A stretch of DNA of 64,000 nt, from contig NZ_CP107976.1 in the NCBI RefSeq assembly GCF_036099295.1, positions 4,836,001-4,900,000 on the forward strand, read 5' to 3'. A program made the position numbers and the translations under genes. The stretch comes from Streptomyces sp. NBC_00358. GTDB taxonomy: Bacteria; Actinomycetota; Actinomycetes; Streptomycetales; Streptomycetaceae. Position 1 is the stretch's first letter, and every line of letters begins with the position of its first letter. Shown piece after piece: positions 34,827-43,653 of this stretch. The notes under the pieces were generated by a model. It made no database searches and was not told where the DNA came from. It saw only the letters and a program-made list of their open reading frames with translations.

Positions 34827-36833
34827 TCAGCCGATCTGCGCGTTCTTGTTCACGGTGGCCTGGTCGATGTCGGAGGTGCGCACGGTCACCGCGATCTTCC
34901 AGTCTCCCGCCAGGGGAATCTGCACTCCGTTCGCCGCCCAGTGGCCGGTGGCGACCCGGTCGGGGGTCACGGGCAGCGGGCCGATGTCCTTGGCCGTGAG
35001 GGTGAACGCGACCTTCACCTCGGGGACGTCGAAGGCCTTGCCGTTCGGCCGGACGACGAAGACGTGCATCTCGTTGCCGCCGACGCGGGCGGGGTCGAGG
35101 GTGATCTCCACCGTGCCCTTGCCGTCCTCGCCGCCCGTGTCGAACGGGATCTTCAGGGACAGCGGGCCTGAGCGCTGCGAGGCGGAGGCGGTGGCCTGCC
35201 GGGCCGCTTCCTCCGTGCGTCCCGGTTCGGTGGTCGTCAGTGCGGTCGTGACCGCGAGCAGGACGACCGCGACCCCGGCTTCGGCGAGCACCGAGCGGCG
35301 CAGACCTGAGCGCTGCGGGTCGGCGTCGCGGACGCGCTTCTCGCGGGTGGAGGCCACGGCGGCCTGCTGCCGGGCGAGTTGGGTAGCGCGCCGGGAGTCG
35401 GCGGGAACGGTGGCGGGTGTCCTCAGCGCGGATCGCTGTTCCACGACGGGGGCGAGGGTCTCGGGGGCCGTCGCCTCGGCCAGTTGGGCCGTCCAGCGCC
35501 GGGAGATCCATGCGATGCCGACCAGGAGGGCCACCAGGCCGACCTTGACGAGCAGTAGCTGTCCGTACGTCGTGTCGGTGAGCGCGGACCAGGAGCCGAG
35601 CTGCCGCCACGACTGGTAGATCCCGGTCGAGACGAGGACGAGGACGGCGCCGAACGCGAGGCGGGAGAAGCGGCGCACGGCCGTCGCCTCGATCTGTGCT
35701 TCGGCGGGAGCGCGGAACAGAGCCACCAGGAGTGTCGACAGACCGCCGAGCCAGGTGGCGACGGCCAGCAGGTGCAGGACGTCGACCGGCATCGCGATTC
35801 CGGCCTGGATGCCGGTCGAGGCGTGCTCGGCCATGGCCCAGGTCGCGGCGAGACCGGCCGCGACGACGGCGCCGCCGACGGCGAGTCCGAAGGTGAGGTC
35901 GCTCTTCTCCGCGGCCGGATCGTCGGCGTCCGGGGCCGGGTCCTGCGCGGTCCGGTCGTCCGTGGCCGGCTCGTCGGCGTCCGTGGTGCCGTCGGAGCCG
36001 CCGTCCGCCCCTTCGGCGGTTTCGCCGGATGCCGCCCGCTCGTCCTCGTCCCGCTTGGCGTACGCGCCGAAGAGGACCGCGATGAACAGCGCCGCCGCGG
36101 CGAGCAGCAGCAGCCGCGACACCAGCGCCGCGCCCGACTTCGTCTGCAGCACCTGACCGAGGAGGGTCAGGTCGAAGATGTCGCCGATCTTGCCGGACCC
36201 CACGTACGAACCGCGCAGCAGCAGCAGAGCGAGCGTGGAGGCGGTCAGCGTGAGCCATCCGGAGACCACGAGCCGTTGCACGGGCCGGATGCCCGAACCG
36301 CGCTGCCAGCAGCCCAGTACGAAGGCGGCACCGCCGACGAGCAGGATGAACCCCGCGTACGAGAAGTAGCGCGCGGCTCCGTAGAGGAAGCCCACCACGC
36401 CGCCGCCCACCCCTCGGTCGGACAGGGCGACGGTGGTCTGCGAGGGGGCGCCGACGGAGAAGGTGAAGGCGCCCGAGACGGGGTGGCTGTCCGCCGAGAC
36501 CACTTGGTAGGTGACGGTGAACGTGCCGTCGGGCAGTCCCGGGCGCAGCTTCAGGCCGTATGTGTCGCCGCCCAGGTCGCTCGCGCCGCCGGTGTCGACG
36601 CGCTGGCCCTTGGGGTCGAGCACCTGGAGCGAGTCGTTGTTGAGCGAGACCTGTTCGGAGAAGGTGAGCGAGACCTGGGTGGGTGCCTGGTCGACCACCG
36701 ATCCCTGCGTCGGGTTGCTCCCGGTCAGCGCGGCGTGCGCGGAGGCGGGCGCGGCGCCCGCCAGGAGCGCGCCGGAGACGGCGAGGAACAGCAGCAGGAG
36801 GGTCCGGAAGCGGGGGGCGATGGTCAGTGTCAC
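34827..36833 (-). CDS. CopC-CopD fusion copper import/resistance protein (YcnJ-like)
   Basis: A 668-residue membrane protein. A signal peptide (to ASAHA) is followed by a CopC domain (residues about 32-130). The mature N terminus begins with HAALTGSNP, whose His is a Cu(II) ligand in CopC, with a further His in SADSHPVSG. Then comes a CopD-type membrane domain with about eight helices and a charged Asp/Glu-rich loop near residues 270-310. The C-terminal ~120 residues form a second extracytoplasmic domain. The GTG start has GGGAGG upstream, 13 bases after the pcuC stop. It probably moves copper across the membrane for cuproenzyme assembly. Confidence 0.93.
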   Translation of the reverse strand: MTLTIAPRFRTLLLLFLAVSGALLAGAAPASAHAALTGSNPTQGSVVDQAPTQVSLTFSEQVSLNNDSLQVLDPKGQRVDTGGASDLGGDTYGLKLRPGLPDGTFTVTYQVVSADSHPVSGAFTFSVGAPSQTTVALSDRGVGGGVVGFLYGAARYFSYAGFILLVGGAAFVLGCWQRGSGIRPVQRLVVSGWLTLTASTLALLLLRGSYVGSGKIGDIFDLTLLGQVLQTKSGAALVSRLLLLAAAALFIAVLFGAYAKRDEDERAASGETAEGADGGSDGTTDADEPATDDRTAQDPAPDADDPAAEKSDLTFGLAVGGAVVAAGLAATWAMAEHASTGIQAGIAMPVDVLHLLAVATWLGGLSTLLVALFRAPAEAQIEATAVRRFSRLAFGAVLVLVSTGIYQSWRQLGSWSALTDTTYGQLLLVKVGLVALLVGIAWISRRWTAQLAEATAPETLAPVVEQRSALRTPATVPADSRRATQLARQQAAVASTREKRVRDADPQRSGLRRSVLAEAGVAVVLLAVTTALTTTEPGRTEEAARQATASASQRSGPLSLKIPFDTGGEDGKGTVEITLDPARVGGNEMHVFVVRPNGKAFDVPEVKVAFTLTAKDIGPLPVTPDRVATGHWAANGVQIPLAGDWKIAVTVRTSDIDQATVNKNAQIG

Positions 36834-36846
36834 GGTGATGCCTCCC

Positions 36847-37335
36847 TCAGTGCCCGGTCTTGGGGTTGTAGGTCGCGGACTTCACCGGCATGGAGATCCT
36901 TACCGTGCCGGACTTGGCGAAGTGCAGTTCCACGGACACCTTCTCGCCCTGCTGGGGCTTGTGGGAGAGCTTTGCGAACATGAGGTGGTTGCCGCCGCTC
37001 GCGAAGTCGAGGGTTCCCTCGGCGGGCACCGCGAACGAGTTCTTCTCGCGCATCGCGCCGTCCTCGGTCGCGTGCATCGTCACCTCGTCCGAGAGGTCGC
37101 TGGTGACCGAGGTGAGCGTGTCGGCGCCGCCCGAGTCGGTGACGGTGAAGAAACCCGCCGCCATGGTGTCCGTGCTGGGGGCGGGCATGTAGGCACCGGT
37201 GATCTTGAGTTCGGGTCCGGCCGAGGACGACGGTGAGGAGGAGCCCGAGGCACAGCCCGTCAGCGTCCCCGCGGCGGCTATGACCAGGGTGCCGGTGGCG
37301 AGGAGCCCGGCGGAACGGTGCGGACGGCGCCTCAC
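36847..37335 (-). CDS. pcuC: PCuAC-type periplasmic copper chaperone (lipoprotein)
   Basis: A 162-residue lipoprotein with lipobox LTGC near residue 27. It carries the PCuAC Cu(I) motif: EVTMHATEDGAM and, 20 residues later, NHLMF. The family delivers Cu(I) to the CuA centre of cytochrome oxidase or to Sco. The GTG start overlaps the sco stop (GTGA), so it is made with Sco. In Streptomyces this protein is known as ECuC. Confidence 0.94.
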   Translation of the reverse strand: MRRRPHRSAGLLATGTLVIAAAGTLTGCASGSSSPSSSAGPELKITGAYMPAPSTDTMAAGFFTVTDSGGADTLTSVTSDLSDEVTMHATEDGAMREKNSFAVPAEGTLDFASGGNHLMFAKLSHKPQQGEKVSVELHFAKSGTVRISMPVKSATYNPKTGH

Positions 37336-37985
37336 GGGTTCGCCCCTTCGACGATCTTGGGCAGGTCCTTGGTGTAGTCGTCGACGGTGGCGCTCTCGCC
37401 GTAGAGCACATAGCCCGCGTCGGTCTTCGGTGAGAAGGCGATGACCTGCGTGCCGTGTACGGAGACGACCTTGCCGTTCTTGTCCTTGGTGGTCGGCTCG
37501 ATGGTGATGCCCATGGTGCGCGCGCCCGCCTGGATCGTGGCGAAGTCGCCGGTCAGGCCGATGAAGTCGGGGTCGATGCCCTTGAGCCAGGTGCCGAGCG
37601 CTGCCGGGGTGTCACGGGCCGGGTCGGTGGTGACGAACACGACGCGCAGCTTGTCCTGTTCGGCCTTGGGCAGCTGCTTCTTGGCGACCGCGAGGTTGTT
37701 CATCGTCAGCGGGCAGGCGTCGGGGCAGTGGGTGTAGCCGAAGTAGACGAGCGTCGGCCGGCCCTTGGTCCGCGCGCGCAGGTCGTACTTCTTGCCGGTC
37801 GTGTCGGTGAGCACGAGGTCCGGCTTCTCGAAGGGATTGTCGAGGACCGTCGCGGCCTTGGTGGAGCCGGCCTCGGCGGACACTTCGGCGACCGGCTTGT
37901 TGCCGTCGTCGCCACTGCCGCAGGCGGAGAGGGTCAGAGCGGCGGCGGCGAACAGGGCGGCCATCGCGTACGTCTTCTTGCGCAT
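37332..37985 (-). CDS. sco: Sco/SenC copper chaperone (lipoprotein)
   Basis: A 217-residue lipoprotein (lipobox LSACG near residue 20) with a thioredoxin-like Sco fold. The copper-binding CPDAC motif (CxxxC) is near residue 87 in YFGYTHCPDACPLTM, and the third ligand His is near residue 180 in VHGTQVIAF. It inserts copper into cytochrome c oxidase and, in Streptomyces, GlxA. The ATG giving MRKKTYAM is the only start consistent with the signal peptide. Confidence 0.95.
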   Translation of the reverse strand: MRKKTYAMAALFAAAALTLSACGSGDDGNKPVAEVSAEAGSTKAATVLDNPFEKPDLVLTDTTGKKYDLRARTKGRPTLVYFGYTHCPDACPLTMNNLAVAKKQLPKAEQDKLRVVFVTTDPARDTPAALGTWLKGIDPDFIGLTGDFATIQAGARTMGITIEPTTKDKNGKVVSVHGTQVIAFSPKTDAGYVLYGESATVDDYTKDLPKIVEGANP

Positions 37986-38093
37986 AGAGAAATGTCCCAG
38001 ATGTGAGTGCTCCGGTGTGCACCGGGGGTCGTGCCGGGCCGTAGGGCCAGGTCGGACGTGGCCGGGGCCGGTCCGGTCCGGCCTCGGGCCACG

Positions 38094-38165
38094 CCGGTCC
38101 GAGCCGGTCCGAGCCGGTCCGAGCCGGTCCGAGCCTGTTCGGTTCGGACCGGACCGGACCGGAGA
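38094..38165. repeat. 10-bp GAGCCGGTCC tandem repeat and flanking inverted repeat
   Basis: Four direct copies of GAGCCGGTCC (or its tail) are followed by CGGACCGGACCGGACCGG. The second block is complementary to the first, so the tract can fold as a stem. It fills the 250-base gap between sco and ycnI and may slow or attenuate transcription through the operon. Confidence 0.7.
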
Positions 38166-38235
38166 GCCGCGTCGCGACCCTCCGGTGCGCACCGGGAGCG
38201 GGTGGGTCTCAGTACCTCAGGTGTTGACCGGCACC

Positions 38236-38970
38236 TCAGGCGTTCGTACGCCGTCGGCCGGCCAGAACGCCGTACGCCACGCCCGCCAGGCCGAGGGCGA
38301 TGCCCACGACGCCGAGCACGCGCGCGGTGGTGTCGGCGCCGTCCGTGGAGGAGGCGGCCTCGGTGGACTGCTTGGCGGTCTTCTCGGTGTCGGAGGCGTC
38401 CTCCGCGCCGGTGGACCCGTGGTGGCCCGCCTCGGTCGCGGCCGAGAGGGCGAGCACGGGGGCCGGGTTCTCGGGTTCCGCTGCGCCCTCCTTCTGCGGC
38501 TCGATCCAGCGCACGACCTCCTTGTCGGAGTACGTCTGGACGGCCTTGAAGACGAGTTCGTCGGTGTCCTCGGGCAGCGCGCCGAGGGAGAGCGGGAACT
38601 TCTGGAAGAAGCCCGGCTCGATGCCCTTGCCGTCCGCGGTCCAGGTGACCTTGGTGACGGCCTCGCCGATCTTCTCGCCGTGCGCGGTGACCGGCTTGTC
38701 CAGCTTGGACTTGGTGATCTTCACGGTCCAGCCGTCGAGCGGCTGCGCCATGACGGAGGCCAGCGGGTGGTCCGCCGGGAGGTTCACCTCGACCTGGGTG
38801 GTCGAGGCGTTGTCGCGCTCGTTGGGCACCTTGAAGTTCACGACGGCGTAGCCGCCCTTGGCGGCCGCGCCCTCGGGCTGCACGCTGACATGCGCGAACG
38901 CGGGGGCGGACAGGGCGAGAACGGCCGTGGCGGCGACGGTGCCGGCGGCGGCGAGACGAGAAGCCTTCAT
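38236..38970 (-). CDS. ycnI: YcnI-family (DUF1775) copper-associated membrane protein
   Basis: A 244-residue exported protein. A signal peptide ends at AFA, and the mature chain begins HVSVQPEGAA, where the N-terminal His is the Cu(II) ligand of YcnI proteins. The DUF1775 domain spans about 30-170, with a Glu/Ala/Ser/Thr linker and one C-terminal helix (VLGVVGIALGLAGVAYGVLAG) ahead of RRR, so it is membrane-anchored. First gene of the copper cluster ycnI-sco-pcuC-copCD-dtpA. An in-frame GTG four codons upstream is an alternative start. Confidence 0.92.
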   Translation of the reverse strand: MKASRLAAAGTVAATAVLALSAPAFAHVSVQPEGAAAKGGYAVVNFKVPNERDNASTTQVEVNLPADHPLASVMAQPLDGWTVKITKSKLDKPVTAHGEKIGEAVTKVTWTADGKGIEPGFFQKFPLSLGALPEDTDELVFKAVQTYSDKEVVRWIEPQKEGAAEPENPAPVLALSAATEAGHHGSTGAEDASDTEKTAKQSTEAASSTDGADTTARVLGVVGIALGLAGVAYGVLAGRRRTNA

Positions 38971-39180
38971 GGAAAGGAACACTCCACTTTCAGTCCGGTG
39001 ACGAAGGGGACGCGCGCGCCTCGGTCCGGGGAAAGGGCTGGGACGGTGTCCGGGCGGACCCGGCGGGCACGCGCGCGTGCGGCACGACCGCGTCCCCTTC
39101 GAGGAGGTCCGTGGAGCCCGTGGGGTCCGGGAGGTCGAGGACTCCGGGATTCCGTGGATTCCGTGAGGCGGCGCGTCGTG

Positions 39181-40020
39181 TCAGGCGACGAGGACGAGTG
39201 CGGTGGAGTGGGGCGGCCCGCGCCGGACGACGGCGTACTGCAGGGCGGTCGTCCGTGGAGCGAGGGGCGCGAGCAGCGCGGTACGAGGCGTGCGCGCGAT
39301 CTCGGGGGCCCCGGGAAGTCCCGTACGCAGGGCGCGTACGAGGGTCAGGGCGGCGCGCAGGGACCGTACGAGCGCCGCTTCGGTGACTCCCTGCGCCGAC
39401 AGCCGCATGAGACGCAGCAGCGCCAGGTCACCGCTGCGCAGTACCCAGCCGGCGGCGAGGGCCGCGAGGACGTGGCCGAGCAGCATCGGCAGGGAGGGCA
39501 GTACGGACATGGGGGCGCCCGCGGCGGTCGGCATGACGTCCGCCGCGTGGTGCATGGACGACGTCATGTCCGCCATGCCCGTGTCGATCCGCGCGTCGGC
39601 GAGGATTCTCTGGGCCTGTGCGGGGCTGATCGCCGCCGCGGTCGTTCCGCACACCAGGCGGGCGGCCCGTGCCACGAGCGTGGCGTCGGACATCGACATC
39701 CCCGAGGCCATCGAGCCCATGGACCCGGTGGCCGTCGTAGCGGCCTGCAGGCCGAGTCCGAAGAGGGTGTGCAGCACGGTCTGGCTGAGGGCGAGGAGTG
39801 CCACGATGCCCGGCAGCGCCCGTTCCCGGCCCGCCAGTGCGGCGGCGACGGTGAAGACCGCGAGGAAACCGGCGCCCAGCGTCCACAGGGGGACGACGGC
39901 GCAGGAGGCGATCCCGTGACCGGCCGCGGCCAGCACGACGCAGACCGCGGCGAACACCGCGGCCCTCAGGGTCCGGAGGCCGGCTCCGGAGCGCGCCGAA
40001 AGCTGGTGGGGGGCAGTCAT
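39181..40020 (-). CDS. Met/His-rich membrane protein, probably copper-related
   Basis: A 279-residue multi-spanning protein with about five hydrophobic stretches (AAVFAAVCVVLAAAGHGIAS near 20; WTLGAGFLAVFTVAAALAG near 50; LSVLPSLPMLLGHVLAALA-like near 190). Two loops are rich in metal ligands: TGSMGSMASGMSMSD and DTGMADMTSSMHHAADVM. Such Met/His clusters bind Cu(I), and the gene lies 210 bases upstream of ycnI on the same strand, so a role in copper handling is inferred. I do not recognise a named family. The C-terminal ~70 residues are polar and Arg/Thr-rich. Confidence 0.72.
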   Translation of the reverse strand: MTAPHQLSARSGAGLRTLRAAVFAAVCVVLAAAGHGIASCAVVPLWTLGAGFLAVFTVAAALAGRERALPGIVALLALSQTVLHTLFGLGLQAATTATGSMGSMASGMSMSDATLVARAARLVCGTTAAAISPAQAQRILADARIDTGMADMTSSMHHAADVMPTAAGAPMSVLPSLPMLLGHVLAALAAGWVLRSGDLALLRLMRLSAQGVTEAALVRSLRAALTLVRALRTGLPGAPEIARTPRTALLAPLAPRTTALQYAVVRRGPPHSTALVLVA

Positions 40021-40270
40021 GGCGGGCTCATCATCGCACTGGGCGCGGCCGGTCCTGGCGGCAGGTCCGGTCGACGGCATGCGACCGGTCCGTCCGCAAC
40101 CCGGCGTACGGCCGAAAGGTCGTCGTCCGCTGTCGATCGCTTGCGCATACACCGCTCCCTCATGTGAGCGCGTCGGCCGTATGGGCGGTATCACGTCGCG
40201 TATGCGATTGCGCACGGGTGGTTGCGGCAATACGTAACCGTATGTCGAGCCGCGGCCGGGAGGCTGGAGC

Positions 40271-40726
40271 ATGAGCATCTGGTGGTCACTCCATTTGCGG
40301 CGCGAGGCTGCGAGTGTCCCGCTCGCCAGGCGCCTGCTGCTCGGCACGATGGAGAGCGCGGGTGTCGACCCGGACATCTCGTACGACCTTTCCGTCGCCC
40401 TCACCGAAGCCTGCGCCAACGCCGTCGAGCACGGCGGGGACACCGTGCGGGGTGCCTCGTGCGAGGCGTACCGCGTGACGGCCTATCTCGACGGTGATCA
40501 GTGCCGTATCGAAGTCGCCGACTCCGGCCCCGGTTTTCCGGCCGGGAACGGCCGCCCCCTGCTCCGCCAGGCAGGGGAGGACGCGGAGCACGGCCGGGGT
40601 CTGTGCCTGATCCGGGAGCTCGCCGACCACGTCCACATCGGCAACAAGCCGGGGCGGGGCGGGGCCGTGGTGAGCTTCGACAAGATCCTCAAGTGGAAGA
40701 AGGTCCCCTCGCTGCTCCCGGCCTGA
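40271..40726 (+). CDS. RsbW-like anti-sigma / ATP-binding protein
   Basis: A 151-residue GHKL ATPase-kinase of the anti-sigma type. The N-box is ALTEACANAVEHG near residue 43, G1 is EVADSGPGFP near 80, and G2 HGRGLCLIRELAD near 108. GGAGG precedes the ATG. Such proteins in Streptomyces bind sigma factors or phosphorylate an STAS antagonist; no sigma gene is adjacent. It is divergent from the Met-rich membrane protein. Confidence 0.85.
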   Translation: MSIWWSLHLRREAASVPLARRLLLGTMESAGVDPDISYDLSVALTEACANAVEHGGDTVRGASCEAYRVTAYLDGDQCRIEVADSGPGFPAGNGRPLLRQAGEDAEHGRGLCLIRELADHVHIGNKPGRGGAVVSFDKILKWKKVPSLLPA

Positions 40727-40730
40727 CACG

Positions 40731-40830
40731 CCGAGCGGAGCCCGAGCCGAGCCGAGTGGAGCCCGAGCCGAGCGGAGCCGGGGACCGCGTCCCACCGGGT
40801 CGCACGGGGTTGAGCCGAGCGGGGTTGAGC
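40731..40830. repeat. degenerate GAGCC repeat tract
   Basis: Repeats of GAGCC/GAGCGG/GCCGAG in a 100-base stretch after the RsbW-like gene, with more copies scattered to about 40870. No gene. Confidence 0.5.
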
Positions 40831-41062
40831 CTGGTCGCCCGCTCGTTGAGCCGCAGGCAGTCGAGCCGGGTCGACGTCCGGCCGGGTCGGCGGGGAACCC
40901 CTCCGCCCCGCGGCCCGGCTCCCGTTTCCCGGAGTCCACAGGCCTGTCACAGCGTGCACCCAGGTTCTTGAGGGCCGGTGTTCCTAGTTTTCCTTCGCAC
41001 GGAGCCGGCCTGGTCCAAGGGCGCTTCCACCGGCGGTGTCCTCACAAGAACGGGGTGCGTCG

Positions 41063-41887
41063 ATGATCAGTCGCGAGGACGACGAGGCGCTGGCGCGGGC
41101 CGCGGTGGCCGCGCTGACCCGGCAGCTGGAACTGGCCCCCAAGCCCGGACTGCCCGATCCGCGCGACCTGCGTGCCCGGGTCACCCGGCGGGATCTCTGC
41201 TCCCTGCGCTGGTCCGCCAAGGCGCTGGCCCCCGGCCTCGCGGCCATGGCCGCCGCCGCCCGCCGTACCGGCCGGGCCACGCCCGGACTCCGCGCGGAGC
41301 TGGGTGCGATCGGCCGGTGCACCGAGCACTCGGTGGCCCTGACGGGCGGCGGTCACCGTGGTGCCCTGTGGGCGCTCGGGCTGCTGGTCGCCGCGGTGGC
41401 CCTGGACCCCCGCGCCACCGGGCCCGACGTCACCGCGACCGCCAAGCGGATCGCGGCACACGCCGACCGGCGGGCGCCAAGGAAGCCCTCGCGCGGCTCG
41501 TCCGTCTCCGTGAAGTACGGCGCGGCCGGGGCGCGCGGTGAGGCCCGTGCCGGATTCCCGCACGTGCGCAGGGCGTTGGACGCGCTCGCCGCCGCCCGTT
41601 CGGCCGGTGTGCCCGAGCCCCGCGCCCGCCTCGACGCGCTGCTCACCGTCATGTCCACCCTCCAGGACACCGAGTTGCTGTACACCGCAGGTCCGCACGG
41701 TCTCCGTCATGTCCAGGCGGGCGCCCGGGGAGTGCTGGAAGCGGGGGGTACGTCCACGGAGGCGGGGCGTGCGGGTCTGTCCGCCCTCGACGACGATCTC
41801 CACGCGCGGGGGTGGAGCCCCCGGGGCAGCGGAGCCCTGCTGGCGGGCGCGCTGTTCGTGGACGCGCTCCCGGTGACGACGGTCTGA
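41063..41887 (+). CDS. triphosphoribosyl-dephospho-CoA synthase-like protein (CitG/MdcB family)
   Basis: A 274-residue protein with the CitG fold. Motifs are LAPKPGLPDPRD near residue 25, TGGGHRGALWALGLL near 95, YGAAGARGEARAGFPHV near 155, TVMSTLQDTELLYTAG near 200 and LDDDLHARGWSPRGSGALLAGA near 250. CitG/MdcB makes the prosthetic group precursor of citrate lyase or malonate decarboxylase, yet no acyl-carrier lyase gene is near. Family members outside these operons exist with unknown roles. The ATG follows GGGG by about eight bases; a GTG nine codons earlier is possible. Confidence 0.82.
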   Translation: MISREDDEALARAAVAALTRQLELAPKPGLPDPRDLRARVTRRDLCSLRWSAKALAPGLAAMAAAARRTGRATPGLRAELGAIGRCTEHSVALTGGGHRGALWALGLLVAAVALDPRATGPDVTATAKRIAAHADRRAPRKPSRGSSVSVKYGAAGARGEARAGFPHVRRALDALAAARSAGVPEPRARLDALLTVMSTLQDTELLYTAGPHGLRHVQAGARGVLEAGGTSTEAGRAGLSALDDDLHARGWSPRGSGALLAGALFVDALPVTTV

Positions 41888-41899
41888 CAGCCGGCGCAC

Positions 41900-41915
41900 C
41901 GACGAACGTTCGTCG
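41900..41915. other. 16-bp perfect palindrome CGACGAACGTTCGTCG
   Basis: Uninterrupted palindrome 12 bases after the CitG-like stop, in the gap between convergent genes. It may be a short terminator element or protein site. Confidence 0.45.
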
Positions 41916-41982
41916 CCCCGCCCCTCGCCCCGCGGTCGGGACACACCGCCGCCGCGGCCCGTCGCGCCCGCGGCCCCTGGGC

Positions 41983-42026
41983 ACACCGATGGCCGGGCGC
42001 CCCGCGGGGCATCCGGCCATCGGTGT
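41983..42026. terminator. bidirectional terminator between convergent genes
   Basis: A 14-bp perfect stem (ACACCGATGGCCGG and complement) enclosing an inner GCCCCGCGGGGC hairpin. It ends the CitG-like and pepP transcripts. Confidence 0.8.
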
Positions 42027-42051
42027 CGTATCAGCCCTCGTGGGCAGCGCG

Positions 42052-43554
42052 TCAGCTCTTGAGGGACGCCATCCAGGCTTCGACCTCGTCCGAGCGGCGC
42101 GGGAGGCCGGCCGACAGGTTGAGGTTGCCGTCCTCGGTGACGAGGAGGTCGTCCTCGATGCGGACGCCGATACCGCGGTACTCCTCGGGCACGGTCAGGT
42201 CGTCCGCCTGGAAGTACAGGCCCGGCTCGACGGTCAGGCACATGCCCGGCTCCAGCGTGCCCTCGACGTAGGTCTCGGTGCGCGCGGCGGCGCAGTCGTG
42301 GACGTCCATGCCGAGCATGTGGCCGGTGCCGTGCAGGGTCCAGCGGCGCTGGAGGCCGAGCTCCAGGACGCGCTCGACGGGCCCCTCGACGAGGCCCCAT
42401 TCGACGAGCTTCTCGGCCAGCACGTGCTGTGCGGCGTCGTGGAAGTCGCGGTACTTGGCGCCCGGCCGCACGGCCGCGATACCGGCCTCCTGGGCCTCGT
42501 ACACGGCGTCGTAGATCTTCTTCTGGATCTCCGTGTACGTGCCGTTGACCGGGAGCGTGCGCGTGACGTCGGCGGTGTAGAGGGTGTGGGTCTCCACGCC
42601 CGCGTCCAGCAGCAGCAGGTCGCCGGAGCGGACCGGGCCGTCGTTGCGCACCCAGTGCAGCGTGCAGGCGTGCGGTCCTGAGGCGCAGATCGAGCCGTAG
42701 CCGATGTCGTTGCCCTCGACCCGGGCGCGCAGGAAGAAGGTGCCCTCGATGAAGCGCTCGCTGGTGGCCTCGGCCTTGTCGAGGACCTTCACGACGTCCT
42801 CGAAGCCGCGCACGGTGGAGTCGACGGCCTTCTGCAGTTCGCCGGCTTCGAAGGTGTCCTTGACGAGCCGTGCCTCGGAGAGGAAGACGCGCAGTTCGTC
42901 GTCGTGCTCACGGGTGACCTTGTCGGTCAGTGCCGCCTCGATCGCCGCGTCGTAGCCGCGCACGACCCGGACCGGACCGGTGGCTTCCTTCAGTGCCGCC
43001 GGCAGCTCGCGGACGTCCGACGCGGGGATGCCGTAGAGCTGCTCGGCCTCGGCGAGGGAGTGGCGGCGGCCGACCCACAGCTCGCCCTGCCCGGAGAGCC
43101 AGAACTCGCCGTTCTCGCGGTTGGAGCGCGGCAGCAGGTAGATCGTCGCCTTGTGGCCGCCGTTCCCGTTCGGGCCGGCGGCGGGCTCCAGCACGAGGAC
43201 GCCGTCCTCGGTGAGGTTGCCGGTGAGGTACGCGTACTCGACCGAGGCACGGAAGGGGTACTCCGTGTCGTTCGAGCGGGTCTTCAGGTTGCCCGCCGGG
43301 ATCACCAGGCGCTCGCCCGGGAAGCGCGCGGACAGCGCGGCGCGGCGGGCCGCCGTGTACTCGGCCTGCGCGATGGGCTCGAGGCCCCGCAGCTCGGTGT
43401 CGGCCCAGCCGGACTTCATGCTGTCGGCCAGCTCGTCGGACACGCCCGGGTACAGGCCGTTCTTGCGCTGCTTGATGGGCTCTTCCTCGCCCGCTTCGTC
43501 AGCGGCTTCGTCGAGCACGGCTTCCGGGGTCTCCGGGGTGAGCGCCTCCGACAC
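42052..43554 (-). CDS. pepP: Xaa-Pro aminopeptidase (aminopeptidase P)
   Basis: A 500-residue aminopeptidase P. An AMP_N domain spans about residues 45-190. The M24 catalytic domain has the dimetal ligands: LLLLDAGVET (Asp), YTADVTRT (Asp), HGTGHMLGMDVHD (His), TVEPGLYF (Glu) and VRIEDDLLV (Glu). It removes N-terminal residues ahead of proline. The GTG start has AAGGAGG eight bases upstream. The first 30 residues are an acidic, Streptomyces-type extension. Monocistronic in appearance. Confidence 0.96.
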   Translation of the reverse strand: MSEALTPETPEAVLDEAADEAGEEEPIKQRKNGLYPGVSDELADSMKSGWADTELRGLEPIAQAEYTAARRAALSARFPGERLVIPAGNLKTRSNDTEYPFRASVEYAYLTGNLTEDGVLVLEPAAGPNGNGGHKATIYLLPRSNRENGEFWLSGQGELWVGRRHSLAEAEQLYGIPASDVRELPAALKEATGPVRVVRGYDAAIEAALTDKVTREHDDELRVFLSEARLVKDTFEAGELQKAVDSTVRGFEDVVKVLDKAEATSERFIEGTFFLRARVEGNDIGYGSICASGPHACTLHWVRNDGPVRSGDLLLLDAGVETHTLYTADVTRTLPVNGTYTEIQKKIYDAVYEAQEAGIAAVRPGAKYRDFHDAAQHVLAEKLVEWGLVEGPVERVLELGLQRRWTLHGTGHMLGMDVHDCAAARTETYVEGTLEPGMCLTVEPGLYFQADDLTVPEEYRGIGVRIEDDLLVTEDGNLNLSAGLPRRSDEVEAWMASLKS

Positions 43555-43653
43555 GGTCTGCCTCCTTGATACGACTCTGAACCCTTACCATCGTACGGTC
43601 GTACTGAAGGGGGCCCAGGGCCGGAAGGCCTGTTACACCGGGTATCCGTCCCC

